From assembly GCA_013349285.1 (NCBI GenBank), contig DUZU01000003.1:1-64000 (forward strand): DNA of 64,000 nt, written 5' to 3'. Position numbers and translations under genes: made by a program. Source of the stretch: Deltaproteobacteria bacterium (GTDB lineage Bacteria; Desulfobacterota; Desulfobulbia; Desulfobulbales; Desulfurivibrionaceae). Shown here piece after piece: positions 18,486-27,628 of the stretch. Positions within the stretch are counted from its first letter, which is position 1, and each line of letters begins with the position of its first letter. A model generated the notes under the pieces. That model did not search any database. It saw only the letters and a list, made by a program, of their open reading frames with translations, and was not told where the DNA came from.

Positions 18486-19703
18486 TTAAGACCTGTTCCA
18501 GCCAACCGCCCCCATACGATCCCGACTGAGCACAATAAAAATTATGCTTACGGCGACAAACAGCATGACAAACAGACCGCTCCCCACAAATGACGCCCCA
18601 TAACCCCACTGCCCATTGAGCACCCCGGCAAAGACTGCGGCCATAAAGGTCGCAAGGGTGCGGACCCCATAGACCAACCCGGAGTTTCCCCCCAAACGCT
18701 GGGCAGGGAAAAGCAGCGCCACCAACACGCCCAGCTCCAGCAAAGCCACCGCATCGCCCAAGGTATGCAACAGGCGGATAATAAGCAGGCTCCAAAAATC
18801 AAAGGCCCAGGCGGTCATAACCTGAAAAAAACCGGAAACGCCGAGGCCGACCAGAAAGAAAAGAAACACCGACTGCCGCTTATCGTGGAGCCGCCCGATA
18901 AAGGGTACCGTCAAGGCCATCCACAACCCCAGCCCGGCAAAAACCAGGCCGATCATCCGGGGGGCAAAGCCAAGCTTTTCTTGGAGCAGCAAGGAAAACG
19001 AGGTCTGCTCAACCCCAAAATGGGTGCCCAACACAAAAACACAGGCAATGAGCAACAGCGGCTTAAAACCAGCCACGTCTTCCCCATATTTTTTAAAAGA
19101 AAAAACAATGGGCTCATAATCATCCAAAAAAAAGGCCAGGCCAAAGATCAGCAGCGTTCCAAGCAAAGCCAAACCAAAAAGCAGAGACGGCCGTTGCTCG
19201 ACCACCAGGCCGCCGACCAAGGGCCCCAGCCCGAAACCAAGATAGGTGCTCAGTTGATAAAAAGCCACCCGCCGCCCCCGTTCGATGTTACCGAAATGCT
19301 TGAGATAAAGCGACTCACTAACCACAATGAGCGCGGCGCTGCCCACCCCGCCCAGAAAAAGAACGGGCAACAACAACCCAAAGGTACGCACCTTGAGCAG
19401 GGCCGCAAAATATATCCCGTACAGCAGCGCCCCCGACATCATGGTTCTTTTCGGAGAAAAGAAATCGGAAAAAAGGCCCAGAGGCAACATCAACGCCATG
19501 GAAGAAAGGGCGAAAAAGCCGATCACCGAGCCCACCTGCAGATCGCTGACCCCATAGCCCTTGAGCACCACCGGCAGATAGGCCAACACCATCCAATGGA
19601 CAAAATAGAGTAAAAAACGAATAGCGACGGAAAGCAGAATCTGTCTGTTCAGATACCCGCCGGACGAAAAGGAACCCGCCGTATCTTGATCTTTTAATAT
19701 CAT
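18486..19703 (-). CDS. MFS transporter
   Basis: A 405-aa major facilitator with about 12 transmembrane helices. The loop between helices 2 and 3 contains LGLFSDFFSPKRTMM, the family's conserved GxxxDxxxRR-type motif, and the loop after helix 8 has GRLHDKRQSVF. The substrate is unknown; the general look is of a drug or metabolite exporter. The ATG at 19703 is chosen because AGGA lies 6 nt upstream; the track start at 19790 is a TTG giving an extra hydrophobic segment without ribosome-binding support. It is transcribed divergently from the DUF3617 gene. Confidence 0.85.
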   Translation of the reverse strand: MILKDQDTAGSFSSGGYLNRQILLSVAIRFLLYFVHWMVLAYLPVVLKGYGVSDLQVGSVIGFFALSSMALMLPLGLFSDFFSPKRTMMSGALLYGIYFAALLKVRTFGLLLPVLFLGGVGSAALIVVSESLYLKHFGNIERGRRVAFYQLSTYLGFGLGPLVGGLVVEQRPSLLFGLALLGTLLIFGLAFFLDDYEPIVFSFKKYGEDVAGFKPLLLIACVFVLGTHFGVEQTSFSLLLQEKLGFAPRMIGLVFAGLGLWMALTVPFIGRLHDKRQSVFLFFLVGLGVSGFFQVMTAWAFDFWSLLIIRLLHTLGDAVALLELGVLVALLFPAQRLGGNSGLVYGVRTLATFMAAVFAGVLNGQWGYGASFVGSGLFVMLFVAVSIIFIVLSRDRMGAVGWNRS

Positions 19704-19836
19704 TAAAAATCCTAAAAAGAGAAGGATGACAAAAAACTTTATAAACAGAAAAAATATCCCGCGGCCGCCGGCCTTTTGATACAATAACAAAGAGTTCGCT
19801 GAATAATTCCGTCAACTTGCCGAGGAGGATCCGCTG

Positions 19837-20268
19837 ATGCCCACCGCCGATATTGTTAAAACCTCGATCTGCCTGGCCACCCTCCTGCTCCAGGCCGCCT
19901 GTTCATCATCTCCCCAAGGTCCCAACCTCAAGGCCGGCCAATGGGAAATCAGCAGCAGGGTCGAGATGAGCAATATGCCTTTTCAGATCCCCCCCGTCAC
20001 CTACAGCCAATGCCTGACCGAAGACGACTTCATCCCCAAACCCCAAGAAACCGACTCCGGCACCCCATGCGATATCAGCCAAAGCGAGGTTATCGGCGAT
20101 ACCGTCACCTGGACCCTAACCTGCTCCTCGCCCCAGGGCAAAAGCATCAGCAAGGGCTCCATCACCTACCATGGCGACAGCTTTGCCGGCCGGCTCACGG
20201 TACAGGGGCCGGGCATGCCGAACATGACCCAGATCATGCAGGGCAGGCGCACCGGAGCCTGCAAATGA
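19837..20268 (+). CDS. DUF3617-family lipoprotein
   Basis: A 143-aa envelope protein. The N-terminus has a lipoprotein signal with lipobox LLQAAC, so Cys25 or so would be lipidated. The mature part matches the DUF3617 pattern: KAGQWEISSRVEM, then YSQCLTEDDFIP, then TVTWTLTC and ending MQGRRTGACK, with several Cys pairs expected to form disulfides. The family's function is unknown. GAGGAGG lies upstream of the ATG. The next gene begins 134 bp later on the same strand. Confidence 0.85.
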   Translation: MPTADIVKTSICLATLLLQAACSSSPQGPNLKAGQWEISSRVEMSNMPFQIPPVTYSQCLTEDDFIPKPQETDSGTPCDISQSEVIGDTVTWTLTCSSPQGKSISKGSITYHGDSFAGRLTVQGPGMPNMTQIMQGRRTGACK

Positions 20269-20402
20269 CAACTTGATCCCTATGAAATAATTTGATTATC
20301 AACGGGAAGAAGTTATACACTAATTTTCTACATTGACAAGACTCCATTAACACAACAGGCCGACAGAAACCTATCCGACCATTGTCCAGGGAGAGCAGAG
20401 GC

Positions 20403-21884
20403 ATGAAAAAATTATTTGCATCGTTATTTATTCTCATCATGCTGGCCGGAGCCGGGTATGGCGGCGGCGCATATTGGCTGGGCATGCAAACCGAAGCCCG
20501 TTTCAAAAACATGATCGGAGCGCTCCCCCAGTCCCCCTACTTCAGCATCACCATCCCCACCTACCAACGGGGAATCTTCAAATCACACGCCGTAACCGCG
20601 ATCAAATTCAACCTGCCCCGCCAAAACAACAATAATGATGCCGCGCCGATCCCCGCCGCGCTCCGCCTGAACCTGAGCCACAATATCTGGCACGGGCCGC
20701 TGCCCTATGAACAGATGCCGGACGGCACATTTCACCTGACCCCGATGCTGTCCTTTTTCGAAACAACCGTGACCATCCCCGACAACGCCCTCCCCAATAT
20801 CCCGGAGTTGCTCGAGATCGCCAAACTACTCACCTTCACCGACTATACCACCATCAACCTTGACGGCAGCGGGACCAGCGCCTCGACCATGGCGGCCTGG
20901 CAAAAACAGATCGGCAAGGACGACCACCGGGTCGATATTGATTGGCAGGGACTCGCCAGCCACACAAGCTTTACCGCCGACCTTAAAGGAATCCATGGCG
21001 CCACCTCCATGCCGGGACTGGCCATCACCGGCGGCCAGGGCATGTTGATTTTCGACAAGCTTGCCGTAACAATGGATACCGACCCCGGGCAAACCGGATT
21101 TTCAGTGGGCGACGCCAAGATCAGCCTGGCCAAGCTGGCCTTTGCCGACGAATCAAAGGGCAAGGACACCCAGTTTGAAATGAGCGGCTTGACCGCCACC
21201 AGCAACACCCGAGAAAACGGGGCATTCCTCAACCACAGCCAGACCGCCCGCATCAATCAAGTATTATTCAACCACATGAAACACGGGCCGTTCATCTATG
21301 AATTCGAGCTCCGCAACCTCGACGCCGCAACCCTGCGGAAACTTTTAGAAAAAACAGAAATGATGCAGCTGCAGGTCATGAACAACCCCGGCCAGGGGGC
21401 GGACCCGCAACTACTCGGTGAAATAGTACAGCTGATCCCGGGCCTCATCAAACAGGGGTTGGAACTGGAGCTGAAAAAACTCTCCATCGACACCCGGGAC
21501 GGCAACTTCAGCGCCAGACTTAAATTACGGATCACCGGCGATACCGCGGCCGCCATGGCCAACCCCATCCTGCTGCTCTCCGCCGTTGAGATCGAGGCGG
21601 AAGCTTCCGCCTCCGAATACCTGCTCACCAAGACGATAAAGGGGGTCACCCGCAGCGCCATCCGCAAAAAAAATAAGGCAACCGGCAAGATGATCAACAA
21701 TCTAGAGCTAGATCGGCAGGCGAGCCGGGAATGCCGCGCCCAACTGGAAGCCCTGCAAAATCGAGGCATCATCGCCCGCGATCAGGACCGCTTCAAGGCG
21801 ACCGCCACCTACCACGACGGCATCATCAAAATCAACGAAGTGGATTTCCCGCTGCAGAACCTGCTGCAGCTGGCCACTCAATAA
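20403..21884 (+). CDS. YdgA-like (DUF945) periplasmic protein
   Basis: A 493-aa protein with one N-terminal membrane segment (LFASLFILIMLAGAGYGGGAYWLG) followed by a long periplasmic domain. The layout AYWLGMQTEARF, then SITIPTYQRGIFKSHAVT and a mostly beta-rich body ending in INEVDFPLQNLL, is that of the YdgA/DUF945 family, whose function is unknown; AsmA-like folds are sometimes proposed. The ATG at 20403 is preferred over the track start at 20382, because it gives a normal KK-containing signal-anchor N-terminus and follows GGGAGAGCAGAGG. It is followed by the U32 gene in convergent orientation. Confidence 0.8.
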   Translation: MKKLFASLFILIMLAGAGYGGGAYWLGMQTEARFKNMIGALPQSPYFSITIPTYQRGIFKSHAVTAIKFNLPRQNNNNDAAPIPAALRLNLSHNIWHGPLPYEQMPDGTFHLTPMLSFFETTVTIPDNALPNIPELLEIAKLLTFTDYTTINLDGSGTSASTMAAWQKQIGKDDHRVDIDWQGLASHTSFTADLKGIHGATSMPGLAITGGQGMLIFDKLAVTMDTDPGQTGFSVGDAKISLAKLAFADESKGKDTQFEMSGLTATSNTRENGAFLNHSQTARINQVLFNHMKHGPFIYEFELRNLDAATLRKLLEKTEMMQLQVMNNPGQGADPQLLGEIVQLIPGLIKQGLELELKKLSIDTRDGNFSARLKLRITGDTAAAMANPILLLSAVEIEAEASASEYLLTKTIKGVTRSAIRKKNKATGKMINNLELDRQASRECRAQLEALQNRGIIARDQDRFKATATYHDGIIKINEVDFPLQNLLQLATQ

Positions 21885-21889
21885 TAGGC

Positions 21890-23995
21890 TCAGGCCAGCC
21901 CCCGCTCATAATTAAAGGCGGTGGTCTCCGGCAACGGCTTATCAGTCTCGAGGGCGGTCAACACCTGGCTGCCCTTGGCCGTCAACCCGCCGCAATGGCT
22001 CAGATCAACAACCACTGCCCCGCAGCCGTAAGCCTGTAATTTGCCGAGACGGCCAAGCAGGGAAAAATCATGCTCGGCCCGGACCTCGGTCAGGCCGTTT
22101 ACCGACTGCAACCGATAGCCATCCTGGCGATCCGAACGCAGGATGCTGCCGGGCCGCACCCCCCGCACCGGAATCCGGGAAAGAAACAATAACAGAGAGC
22201 TGTACACCGTGACCGCCAGCGGCAACCTCGGCGCGACCCCCAGCAAATCCCTTATATTTATCCGATCATCCTCAATATTTGCGGTAAGCTCGGCAAGGCC
22301 CAGCTCCTGCCAGGCGAGGGCGGCCTGGCTGTTCATGGCATAACAGCGGAACCCGCCCAGCAGGCTGAGACCGGCCAATCCGTCAAAAAGCGGCAGATGG
22401 CCAAGGTTATTGAGGCGAAAAGAGGTGAAACCCTGGCGGACCAGCATCTGGATAACCCCGCGATAATCAAGCCACTCCCCTCCGAACAGCATAGGGGGCA
22501 GCTCCCAGACACAACGTTGTTTATGGGCGGCAAAGAGGCGGCCGAATTTTTTCATGGCCTCAATATTTTTCGGATTAAGGGGGAGGACCAGACGATCCAC
22601 CCGGCTGTTGTCAAGCAAGGCCAAATCACCCGCATCCCGGCCAATCACGGTGAGCGCCGGCCGCTCCACGGCTTGGCCCGGGCCGATCATTGGCAGGGCC
22701 GCCAGGGCCGGGGCCGCATTTTTTACCCGAGCCTGGCGCCTCTCGGCCATCAAATCCTGGGGGAGATCCACCTCGGCAAGCTTTTCGGCGCAGGCCTCGC
22801 CGCTCAGGGTAAAGGCGATCTTGCCGCCGACCTTGAAGACCTTGTCACCCCGGCGGACGCCGCCCTTGGCCGGCAACCCGACCTTGACAAAATCATCGGG
22901 CCGCACCGCTTTCACCTTTTTTTGCTCAAGAAACAACTCCCGCACCGTAAAACCGATACCGGCCTGATCATTCTGGGGCTGCACCCGCAAACGGTCCCCC
23001 ACATGCAGCCGTTCGCCGGTTTTAAAACCGAAGAGGCCGCCGCCCAGGGAAACCACCTCGCCCAGCAAGTTGCCGATGGTGCCGTGCTGGGCGGAATCTG
23101 CAATATTGGTGGGCACATTGCCGGTCAAAAAACCCCGGGTCGGCTGCCGGCCGAAGGAGAGCGCCAGCTGCTCCCCGGCCGCGGCCAGGGCCTTGCCCCG
23201 CTCCCGCTCCGGCGCGTCAAGGATCAGGCGATAGGCGGCCACCACCCGCGCCACATACTCGGCGCTCTTCATCCTGCCCTCGATCTTGAGGCTGACCACC
23301 CCGGCCTCAACCAGTTTCGGCACAAATTCCAGGGCGGAGAAATCACTGGTGGAAAAATAGTAGCCGGGCTGATTGCCGCTTAGAAACTTCCGGCGGCAGG
23401 GCTGGGCGCAACGGCCGCGATTGCCGCTCTGCCCGGAGAGGGCCGAGGAGAAAAGACATTGGCCGGAGATGGAAAAACACAACGCGCCATGGACAAAATG
23501 TTCAAGCTCGATGGCGGACTGTTTTCTGATCTCCCGGATCTCCGCCAGGGAAAGCTCCCGGGCGAGCACGGCCCGGCTGAACCCCATTTTCTCAAGCATC
23601 TTAACCCCGACCCCGTTGTGCACCGTCATCTGGGTGGAAGCGTGCAGGGGGAGCTGCGGAAAATATTTTTTCGCCAGCCGCCACACCCCGAGATCCTGAA
23701 TAATGATCCCGTCCGCCTTGATGGCGGCAAGTGCGGCCAGGATATCGATCAGCTTCGGCAACTCCTTTTCCTTGATCAAGGTATTAAGGGTGACATAAAG
23801 CTGCCGCTGGTGCCCATGGGCATAGGCAACCATCCGCTCCACCTCGTCCAGGCTGAAATTTTTCGCGCGGGCCCTGGCCGAAAAATCTTTTAAGCCGCAA
23901 TAAACCGCATCGGCCCCGTTTTCCATGGCCGCGAAAAAGACCTCAAGACTGCCCACCGGGGCCAACAGTTCTGTTCGATTAGCTTTATTCTGCAT
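21890..23995 (-). CDS. U32 family peptidase / RlhA-type 23S rRNA hydroxylase homologue
   Basis: A 701-aa protein. The N-terminal half is the U32 barrel (LLAPVGSLEVFFAAMENGADAVYCG, then VHGALCFSISGQCLFSS and SGNRGRCAQPCR, which hold the Cys residues that bind an Fe-S cluster in this family). The C-terminal half is a DUF3656-like extension. Members of this long form include RlhA, which hydroxylates C2501 of 23S rRNA using prephenate as a co-substrate; shorter relatives are called collagenase-like peptidases. Length and the C-terminal extension favour RlhA-like activity, but this is by family only. It is divergent from the cytochrome c gene. Confidence 0.88.
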   Translation of the reverse strand: MQNKANRTELLAPVGSLEVFFAAMENGADAVYCGLKDFSARARAKNFSLDEVERMVAYAHGHQRQLYVTLNTLIKEKELPKLIDILAALAAIKADGIIIQDLGVWRLAKKYFPQLPLHASTQMTVHNGVGVKMLEKMGFSRAVLARELSLAEIREIRKQSAIELEHFVHGALCFSISGQCLFSSALSGQSGNRGRCAQPCRRKFLSGNQPGYYFSTSDFSALEFVPKLVEAGVVSLKIEGRMKSAEYVARVVAAYRLILDAPERERGKALAAAGEQLALSFGRQPTRGFLTGNVPTNIADSAQHGTIGNLLGEVVSLGGGLFGFKTGERLHVGDRLRVQPQNDQAGIGFTVRELFLEQKKVKAVRPDDFVKVGLPAKGGVRRGDKVFKVGGKIAFTLSGEACAEKLAEVDLPQDLMAERRQARVKNAAPALAALPMIGPGQAVERPALTVIGRDAGDLALLDNSRVDRLVLPLNPKNIEAMKKFGRLFAAHKQRCVWELPPMLFGGEWLDYRGVIQMLVRQGFTSFRLNNLGHLPLFDGLAGLSLLGGFRCYAMNSQAALAWQELGLAELTANIEDDRINIRDLLGVAPRLPLAVTVYSSLLLFLSRIPVRGVRPGSILRSDRQDGYRLQSVNGLTEVRAEHDFSLLGRLGKLQAYGCGAVVVDLSHCGGLTAKGSQVLTALETDKPLPETTAFNYERGLA

Positions 23996-24119
23996 AAAAT
24001 TGGTTATCCGAAATCAAAAAAACAACAAGCAGGCCCACAGCGCGGCAACATCAGGCCTGCGATTATTTACTACGCGAAATCAGCCAATTAGCCCAACCAC
24101 ATCTACCGACTCGCCCACC

Positions 24120-24148
24120 GGATGTCCCCCGACATCCCCCGATGTCCA
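24120..24148. repeat. Short alternating repeat GGATGTC / GACATCC / GATGTCC
   Basis: GGATGTCccccGACATCC forms a 7-bp inverted repeat with a 4-nt loop, and a third copy of GATGTCC follows directly. It lies in the 257-bp gap between the divergent U32 and cytochrome genes, about 105 bp before the cytochrome start. It could be an operator; the evidence is only the symmetry. Confidence 0.3.
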
Positions 24149-24252
24149 CTGACAGACGCCCTCTTCACCACTTAATATCATTTACAAGAGCAAAGAGCTG
24201 CAGGCAACAAAACAGCGCAAACTAACATTAAGCAAATGCAAGGAGGAAGATC

Positions 24253-24684
24253 ATGAAAAAAACACTGTTTGCCATCACCATCGGTTGCGCCACCGCCTTA
24301 ACCACCATGCTGACGGCCCCCACCAGCGCCGGGGCCGCGGGCTTGACCGCACCGACCCAACAGATCACGATTCAGGGCAAAAAGCCGGCCCGTTTCAACC
24401 ATGGCACCCATACCGCCTTGGGCCTTGAATGCGGCGCCTGCCATCACGACCAGGAGCATCAGCCCCGCAACGCCGAGGCCATTGGCGCCATGGCCCCGGA
24501 GCAACTCAAATGCGCCGGCTGCCACAATAAAGATTTTAAAAACAGCAAGCTGCAGAAACCGAGCCAGATTTTCCACGCCAAGTGCAAGGAATGCCATAAC
24601 GCAGGCTACAACGACAAAAAAGGGCCGACCAAGTGCGCGGGCTGCCACCTCGCCAAGGGCAAACAGGCCATCGAAGGCTGCTAA
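24253..24684 (+). CDS. Periplasmic tetrahaem cytochrome c3/c7-type protein
   Basis: A 143-aa secreted cytochrome. A Sec signal peptide ends near SAGAAG. Four CxxCH haem-binding motifs are seen: CGACH, CAGCH, CKECH and CAGCH. The sequence FNHGTHTALGLECGACHHDQ gives extra His residues for bis-His ligation, as in class III cytochromes. Such proteins carry electrons between periplasmic hydrogenases or formate dehydrogenases and membrane complexes in sulfate- and sulfur-reducing bacteria. AGGAGG lies upstream of the ATG. It is a single gene; no oxidoreductase partner is adjacent. Four haems in about 115 mature residues is the normal size for a cytochrome c3. Confidence 0.93.
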   Translation: MKKTLFAITIGCATALTTMLTAPTSAGAAGLTAPTQQITIQGKKPARFNHGTHTALGLECGACHHDQEHQPRNAEAIGAMAPEQLKCAGCHNKDFKNSKLQKPSQIFHAKCKECHNAGYNDKKGPTKCAGCHLAKGKQAIEGC

Positions 24685-24701
24685 CCTCCCCTTGCGCCGC
24701 C

Positions 24702-25244
24702 TCAGGTACCAACGGCAACTCTTGCCCGCCGTAAAATGGGCAAGAGTTGCTGTTCCAACAGATACTGCTGGCGCAACAGGGAAGCGCCGCTCTTTTCCAG
24801 CTCGGCCAGCGGCCCGCCAAAACAGGCCTCTCTGATCCGGCGACAGTTGTAATTAAGACAAAACATCGGCTTAAAAAGCAAAATACATCCCCGCGCCCCG
24901 ATAAAACAACACTCAACCCCATCGGCGTGTTGCGGCGCCACCTCAATCCCGGCGGCCAGGTTGAGCACCAGCTGGACCACGTCGTTTTCCCCGGCCATGA
25001 AAGCGCTGCAACAACCGCCGCCATTGTTGCCGGCGCAGGCGGCACAGAGCTTCCCCAGCTGCAGCGCGGCCATTACCTTAACCAGTTGCGCCTGCAACTG
25101 GTTAAGCTTGCTGAATTCAGTGGCGAAGTTAGGGTCCAGGGCCAACTCTTCCCGGATTTGCCCATAGATACGCCCAGCCATGGCGATCTTGTCATGAATT
25201 GTGCCGCCGTAGAGATCATCAAAAAAAGAAGGTAGGGTCATCAT
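24702..25244 (-). CDS. Cysteine-rich cytoplasmic protein, unrecognised
   Basis: A 180-aa protein with no signal or membrane segment and ten Cys residues in two clusters: CAACAGNNGGGCC (about 67-79) and CCFIGARGCILLFKPMFCLNYNC with C141 (112-141). The second cluster recalls the GC-x-KPxxC pattern of YkgJ-type zinc/iron-chelating proteins (compare GACFFLTD and CRVYEARPGIC in the gene at 36779), so a metal or Fe-S site is likely. I do not recognise a named family. The start could be either of two consecutive ATG codons. Its last 15 codons overlap a perfect 13-bp inverted repeat. It converges with the cytochrome gene, 17 bp apart. Confidence 0.7.
   Translation of the reverse strand: MMTLPSFFDDLYGGTIHDKIAMAGRIYGQIREELALDPNFATEFSKLNQLQAQLVKVMAALQLGKLCAACAGNNGGGCCSAFMAGENDVVQLVLNLAAGIEVAPQHADGVECCFIGARGCILLFKPMFCLNYNCRRIREACFGGPLAELEKSGASLLRQQYLLEQQLLPILRRARVAVGT
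24715..24750. terminator. Perfect hairpin between convergent genes
   Basis: GCAACTCTTGCCC, a 10-nt loop and GGGCAAGAGTTGC form a perfect 13-bp stem. It lies inside the 3' end of the Cys-rich gene and 30 bp after the cytochrome stop. There is no clear T run on either side, so it may act as a mixed terminator or transcript-protecting stem rather than a classical intrinsic terminator. Confidence 0.45.
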
Positions 25245-25318
25245 GGCACCTGAGGCGGAGCCAGTGCCGCCACTGCGGCTGTCCCCTGATCATTATCGAG
25301 AATAAAAATTGTGGATGA

Positions 25319-25849
25319 CTATCTTTTGCCGCGCCGTTTAGCCCTGACCTTTTCCAGACAGTCCGGACAGATGCCGTGGGAGAATTTCGCGTCGGTCCGT
25401 TGGGAAATATAGGTTTCAATATCTTTCCAGTCCGCCGGGTCGGCACGATCGGCGCTCTGTTGCCTTACCTTCTTGCACTCCATGCAGATCGGCACCAGTC
25501 CCTGAATGGTCTGCTGGATCTCGTCGATCATCCGGGCGTGGAGGCCGATGCCCAACGAGACGAAAATCGCCCCGAGCAAAAAAATCAGGCTCACCGCAAA
25601 AACGCCGACACTGGCCTGGCCGAGGAGCACATTATAGGCCACGCCGACATAGCCCACCGAAAAGAAAACCATCAATAAGCGATTAACATGCAGCGACCAG
25701 ACCACGTAACGCTTGCTGCGCTCGGCAATAAGCGGGGTAGCCCGAAAAAGCCCCTGCATCTTAAGGATACTGACGCCGATAATAACCGCCCCGGCAAAAA
25801 TCAGCAGCACACCCAGCTGGGCATGCCACTCCAGAGTCTGCCAACCCAT
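25319..25849 (-). CDS. Small membrane protein with C-terminal four-Cys domain (second copy of the type)
   Basis: A 176-aa protein with three or four transmembrane helices (about 10-30, 50-72, 76-100) and a short linker to the same C-terminal domain seen at 17348: LVPICMECKKVRQQ, then DAKFSHGICPDCLEKV. The two CxxC pairs are conserved, but an ADRADPADW insertion lengthens the loop between them. Outside this tail the two proteins share only the general layout. The ATG at 25849 with AGAGG upstream is preferred to the TTG start in the track. It is followed (75 bp) by the Cys-rich gene on the same strand. Function unknown; the tail suggests redox or metal sensing at the membrane. Confidence 0.72.
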   Translation of the reverse strand: MGWQTLEWHAQLGVLLIFAGAVIIGVSILKMQGLFRATPLIAERSKRYVVWSLHVNRLLMVFFSVGYVGVAYNVLLGQASVGVFAVSLIFLLGAIFVSLGIGLHARMIDEIQQTIQGLVPICMECKKVRQQSADRADPADWKDIETYISQRTDAKFSHGICPDCLEKVRAKRRGKR

Positions 25850-25879
25850 AACCAACCTCTTCCCATAAAATATTACCCC

Positions 25880-26428
25880 CTACCAACTAAGGGGCTTGAC
25901 CAGAATATCCTTGACCTGCAGCGCGAAAAGCTTGTTGGACGATTGCGGGGCGATGAGGGCCACGGTATCGGCGCCCCGGCCGGTACCGGCCACGGTCAAC
26001 ACATCGTCCGGGGTAATCAGGCCGCTGTCCGCCGCCATCATCGCGATCTCGACGCAAACCTTGACCCCCTGCCCGAACAGACGCAGGGTATTGGCCACCA
26101 GATCCTGCTGGGAATATTCCTGCTTGGCGCGGATGGCGGTGCCGATGTTGCGAAAGGGCATGGTACCGGTATGCACCTTTGCCCCCAGGGACTCGAGCGC
26201 CGACCTGGTTTCCGGGGACATTTCCACCTGGCCCGGCTCCTTAAAGCCAACGTTATGGGTGACCACCACCAGCCGCACATCTTTGCCCTGCAGCAGCCTG
26301 GCCGCGGCAAGGCCGGTATCGCCATGGGTTGACGCCACTACCACCTGCTTGAGCTGATAACGATCCAAGCCCTCCATCATCACGGCCAGGGCCTGTTCGG
26401 TGTTAATTTTCCCAGGTTTTTCAAACAT
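25880..26428 (-). CDS. Stand-alone pyruvate-kinase C-terminal (alpha/beta) domain protein
   Basis: A 182-aa protein corresponding only to the C-terminal domain of pyruvate kinase (PK_C fold), with no catalytic barrel. Seen: QVVVASTHGDTGLAAARLL, VRLVVVTHNVGF, then a GTGRGADTVALIAPQ loop near the end. Such free PK_C domains are widespread in archaea and anaerobes; their role is unproven, probably ligand binding. The ATG at 26428 is used because a GGGGGGTAGGG tract precedes it; the track start 42 bp earlier has no support. It lies 30 bp upstream of the four-Cys membrane protein, probably one transcript, and is divergent from the rhomboid gene. Confidence 0.8.
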   Translation of the reverse strand: MFEKPGKINTEQALAVMMEGLDRYQLKQVVVASTHGDTGLAAARLLQGKDVRLVVVTHNVGFKEPGQVEMSPETRSALESLGAKVHTGTMPFRNIGTAIRAKQEYSQQDLVANTLRLFGQGVKVCVEIAMMAADSGLITPDDVLTVAGTGRGADTVALIAPQSSNKLFALQVKDILVKPLSW

Positions 26429-26654
26429 ATCCCTACCCCCCAATCGCACCTGACAACCGCATACATTCAAGCTTGGTATTATATCATGTAATAAATAAAC
26501 GCGCCGTAGCCATTAACATAAAAAATACTCCCCCGCCAAAACCGACTAAAGCCTGAGCAATGACGACTTGCGCTTTCCCCGCTCTTTTGGCATCATAAAG
26601 ATCTCAAGCCTACGACCTTTATAAAAAATCATCCATCACGGTGCAGAATATCCC

Positions 26655-27497
26655 ATGGCAACCCTTGACCGAAACTCACAACTTTGCCCCAACTGCCGCA
26701 AACTGATAAGCCGCGACGAACCGCATTGCCCCTACTGCAAGCTCAAGGCCCCTGGTTCCTGGTGGAAAAACAACCTGATGATCGGCAACCTTCATGATCC
26801 CGACCAGGTGATCAAATTGATCATCGGCGTAAACATTGTCATGTTCATCCTCACCCTGCTGCTCAATCCCCGGGGCACCCAAATGGCCATCGACCCCTTC
26901 AGCTTCCTCTCCCCCGACAACCGGAGCCTGCTGCTGATCGGCGCCACCGGCACCATTCCCATCGACAGCCTGGGCCGCTGGTGGTCGCTGATTTCCGCCA
27001 ATTTTCTCCACGGCAGCCTGCTCCATATCATCTTCAACATGATCGCCCTGCGCCAAATCGCGCCCCTGGTGATTGCCGAATACGGCATGCCCAGGATGTT
27101 CACCATCTACCTGGTCGGCGGCATGGGCGGTTTTCTGCTCTCCTATCTGGCCGGGGTTCGATTCACCATCGGCGCCTCCGCCTCGGTCTGCGCCCTGATC
27201 GGCGCCGCCCTCTACTACGGCAAAAGCCGCGGCGGCCACTACGGCGAAATGATCTTTAAACAGATCGGCGGCTGGGCCATCGGCCTGTTTGTCTTTGGAA
27301 TGCTGGTGCCGGGCATCAACAACTGGGGCCATGGCGGCGGCATGGCGGCAGGGGCGCTCATCGGCCTGCTCATGGGCTACAAGGAGCGCAGCCGAGAAAA
27401 ACTCAACCATAAAATCATCGGGGCGATCTGCGTCGCTGCATCCGCCATCACCCTCGTCCTGGCCACCGGCACCGCCTTTTATTATCGTTTTTTTTAA
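26655..27497 (+). CDS. Rhomboid intramembrane serine protease with N-terminal zinc ribbon
   Basis: A 280-aa membrane protease. Residues 11-28 form a zinc ribbon (CPNC, then CPYC). Six or so transmembrane helices follow. Family signatures are seen in HGSLLHIIFNMIAL (helix 2 region), GASASV with the nucleophile Ser near residue 175, and the catalytic His near 226 in NNWGHGGG. The catalytic dyad is intact, so it should cleave membrane-anchored substrates. The zinc ribbon may recruit a partner. It starts at an ATG and is divergent from the PK_C gene. Confidence 0.9.
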   Translation: MATLDRNSQLCPNCRKLISRDEPHCPYCKLKAPGSWWKNNLMIGNLHDPDQVIKLIIGVNIVMFILTLLLNPRGTQMAIDPFSFLSPDNRSLLLIGATGTIPIDSLGRWWSLISANFLHGSLLHIIFNMIALRQIAPLVIAEYGMPRMFTIYLVGGMGGFLLSYLAGVRFTIGASASVCALIGAALYYGKSRGGHYGEMIFKQIGGWAIGLFVFGMLVPGINNWGHGGGMAAGALIGLLMGYKERSREKLNHKIIGAICVAASAITLVLATGTAFYYRFF

Positions 27498-27628
27498 ACA
27501 GCCACCCCGGCCATTTCCCCGGCATCCCAACTACGCTTTCCCACGCCTTTTTTCTATGATTTGACAAAAAATCAGCCTTATGCCTATGATGGTTAAGGGG
27601 ATCGCCTTCATCGTGGGATAAATGACCA

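Noticed and set aside
18765-19613. 282-codon plus-strand frame opposite the MFS gene
   Set aside because: Shadow with Gln/Lys/Pro-rich composition typical of antisense to a membrane protein.
22397-23383. 328-codon plus-strand frame opposite the U32 gene
   Set aside because: Shadow of the U32 coding sequence.
26676-27530. 284-codon minus-strand frame opposite rhomboid
   Set aside because: Shadow; low-complexity Gly/Ala/Asp composition without motif.
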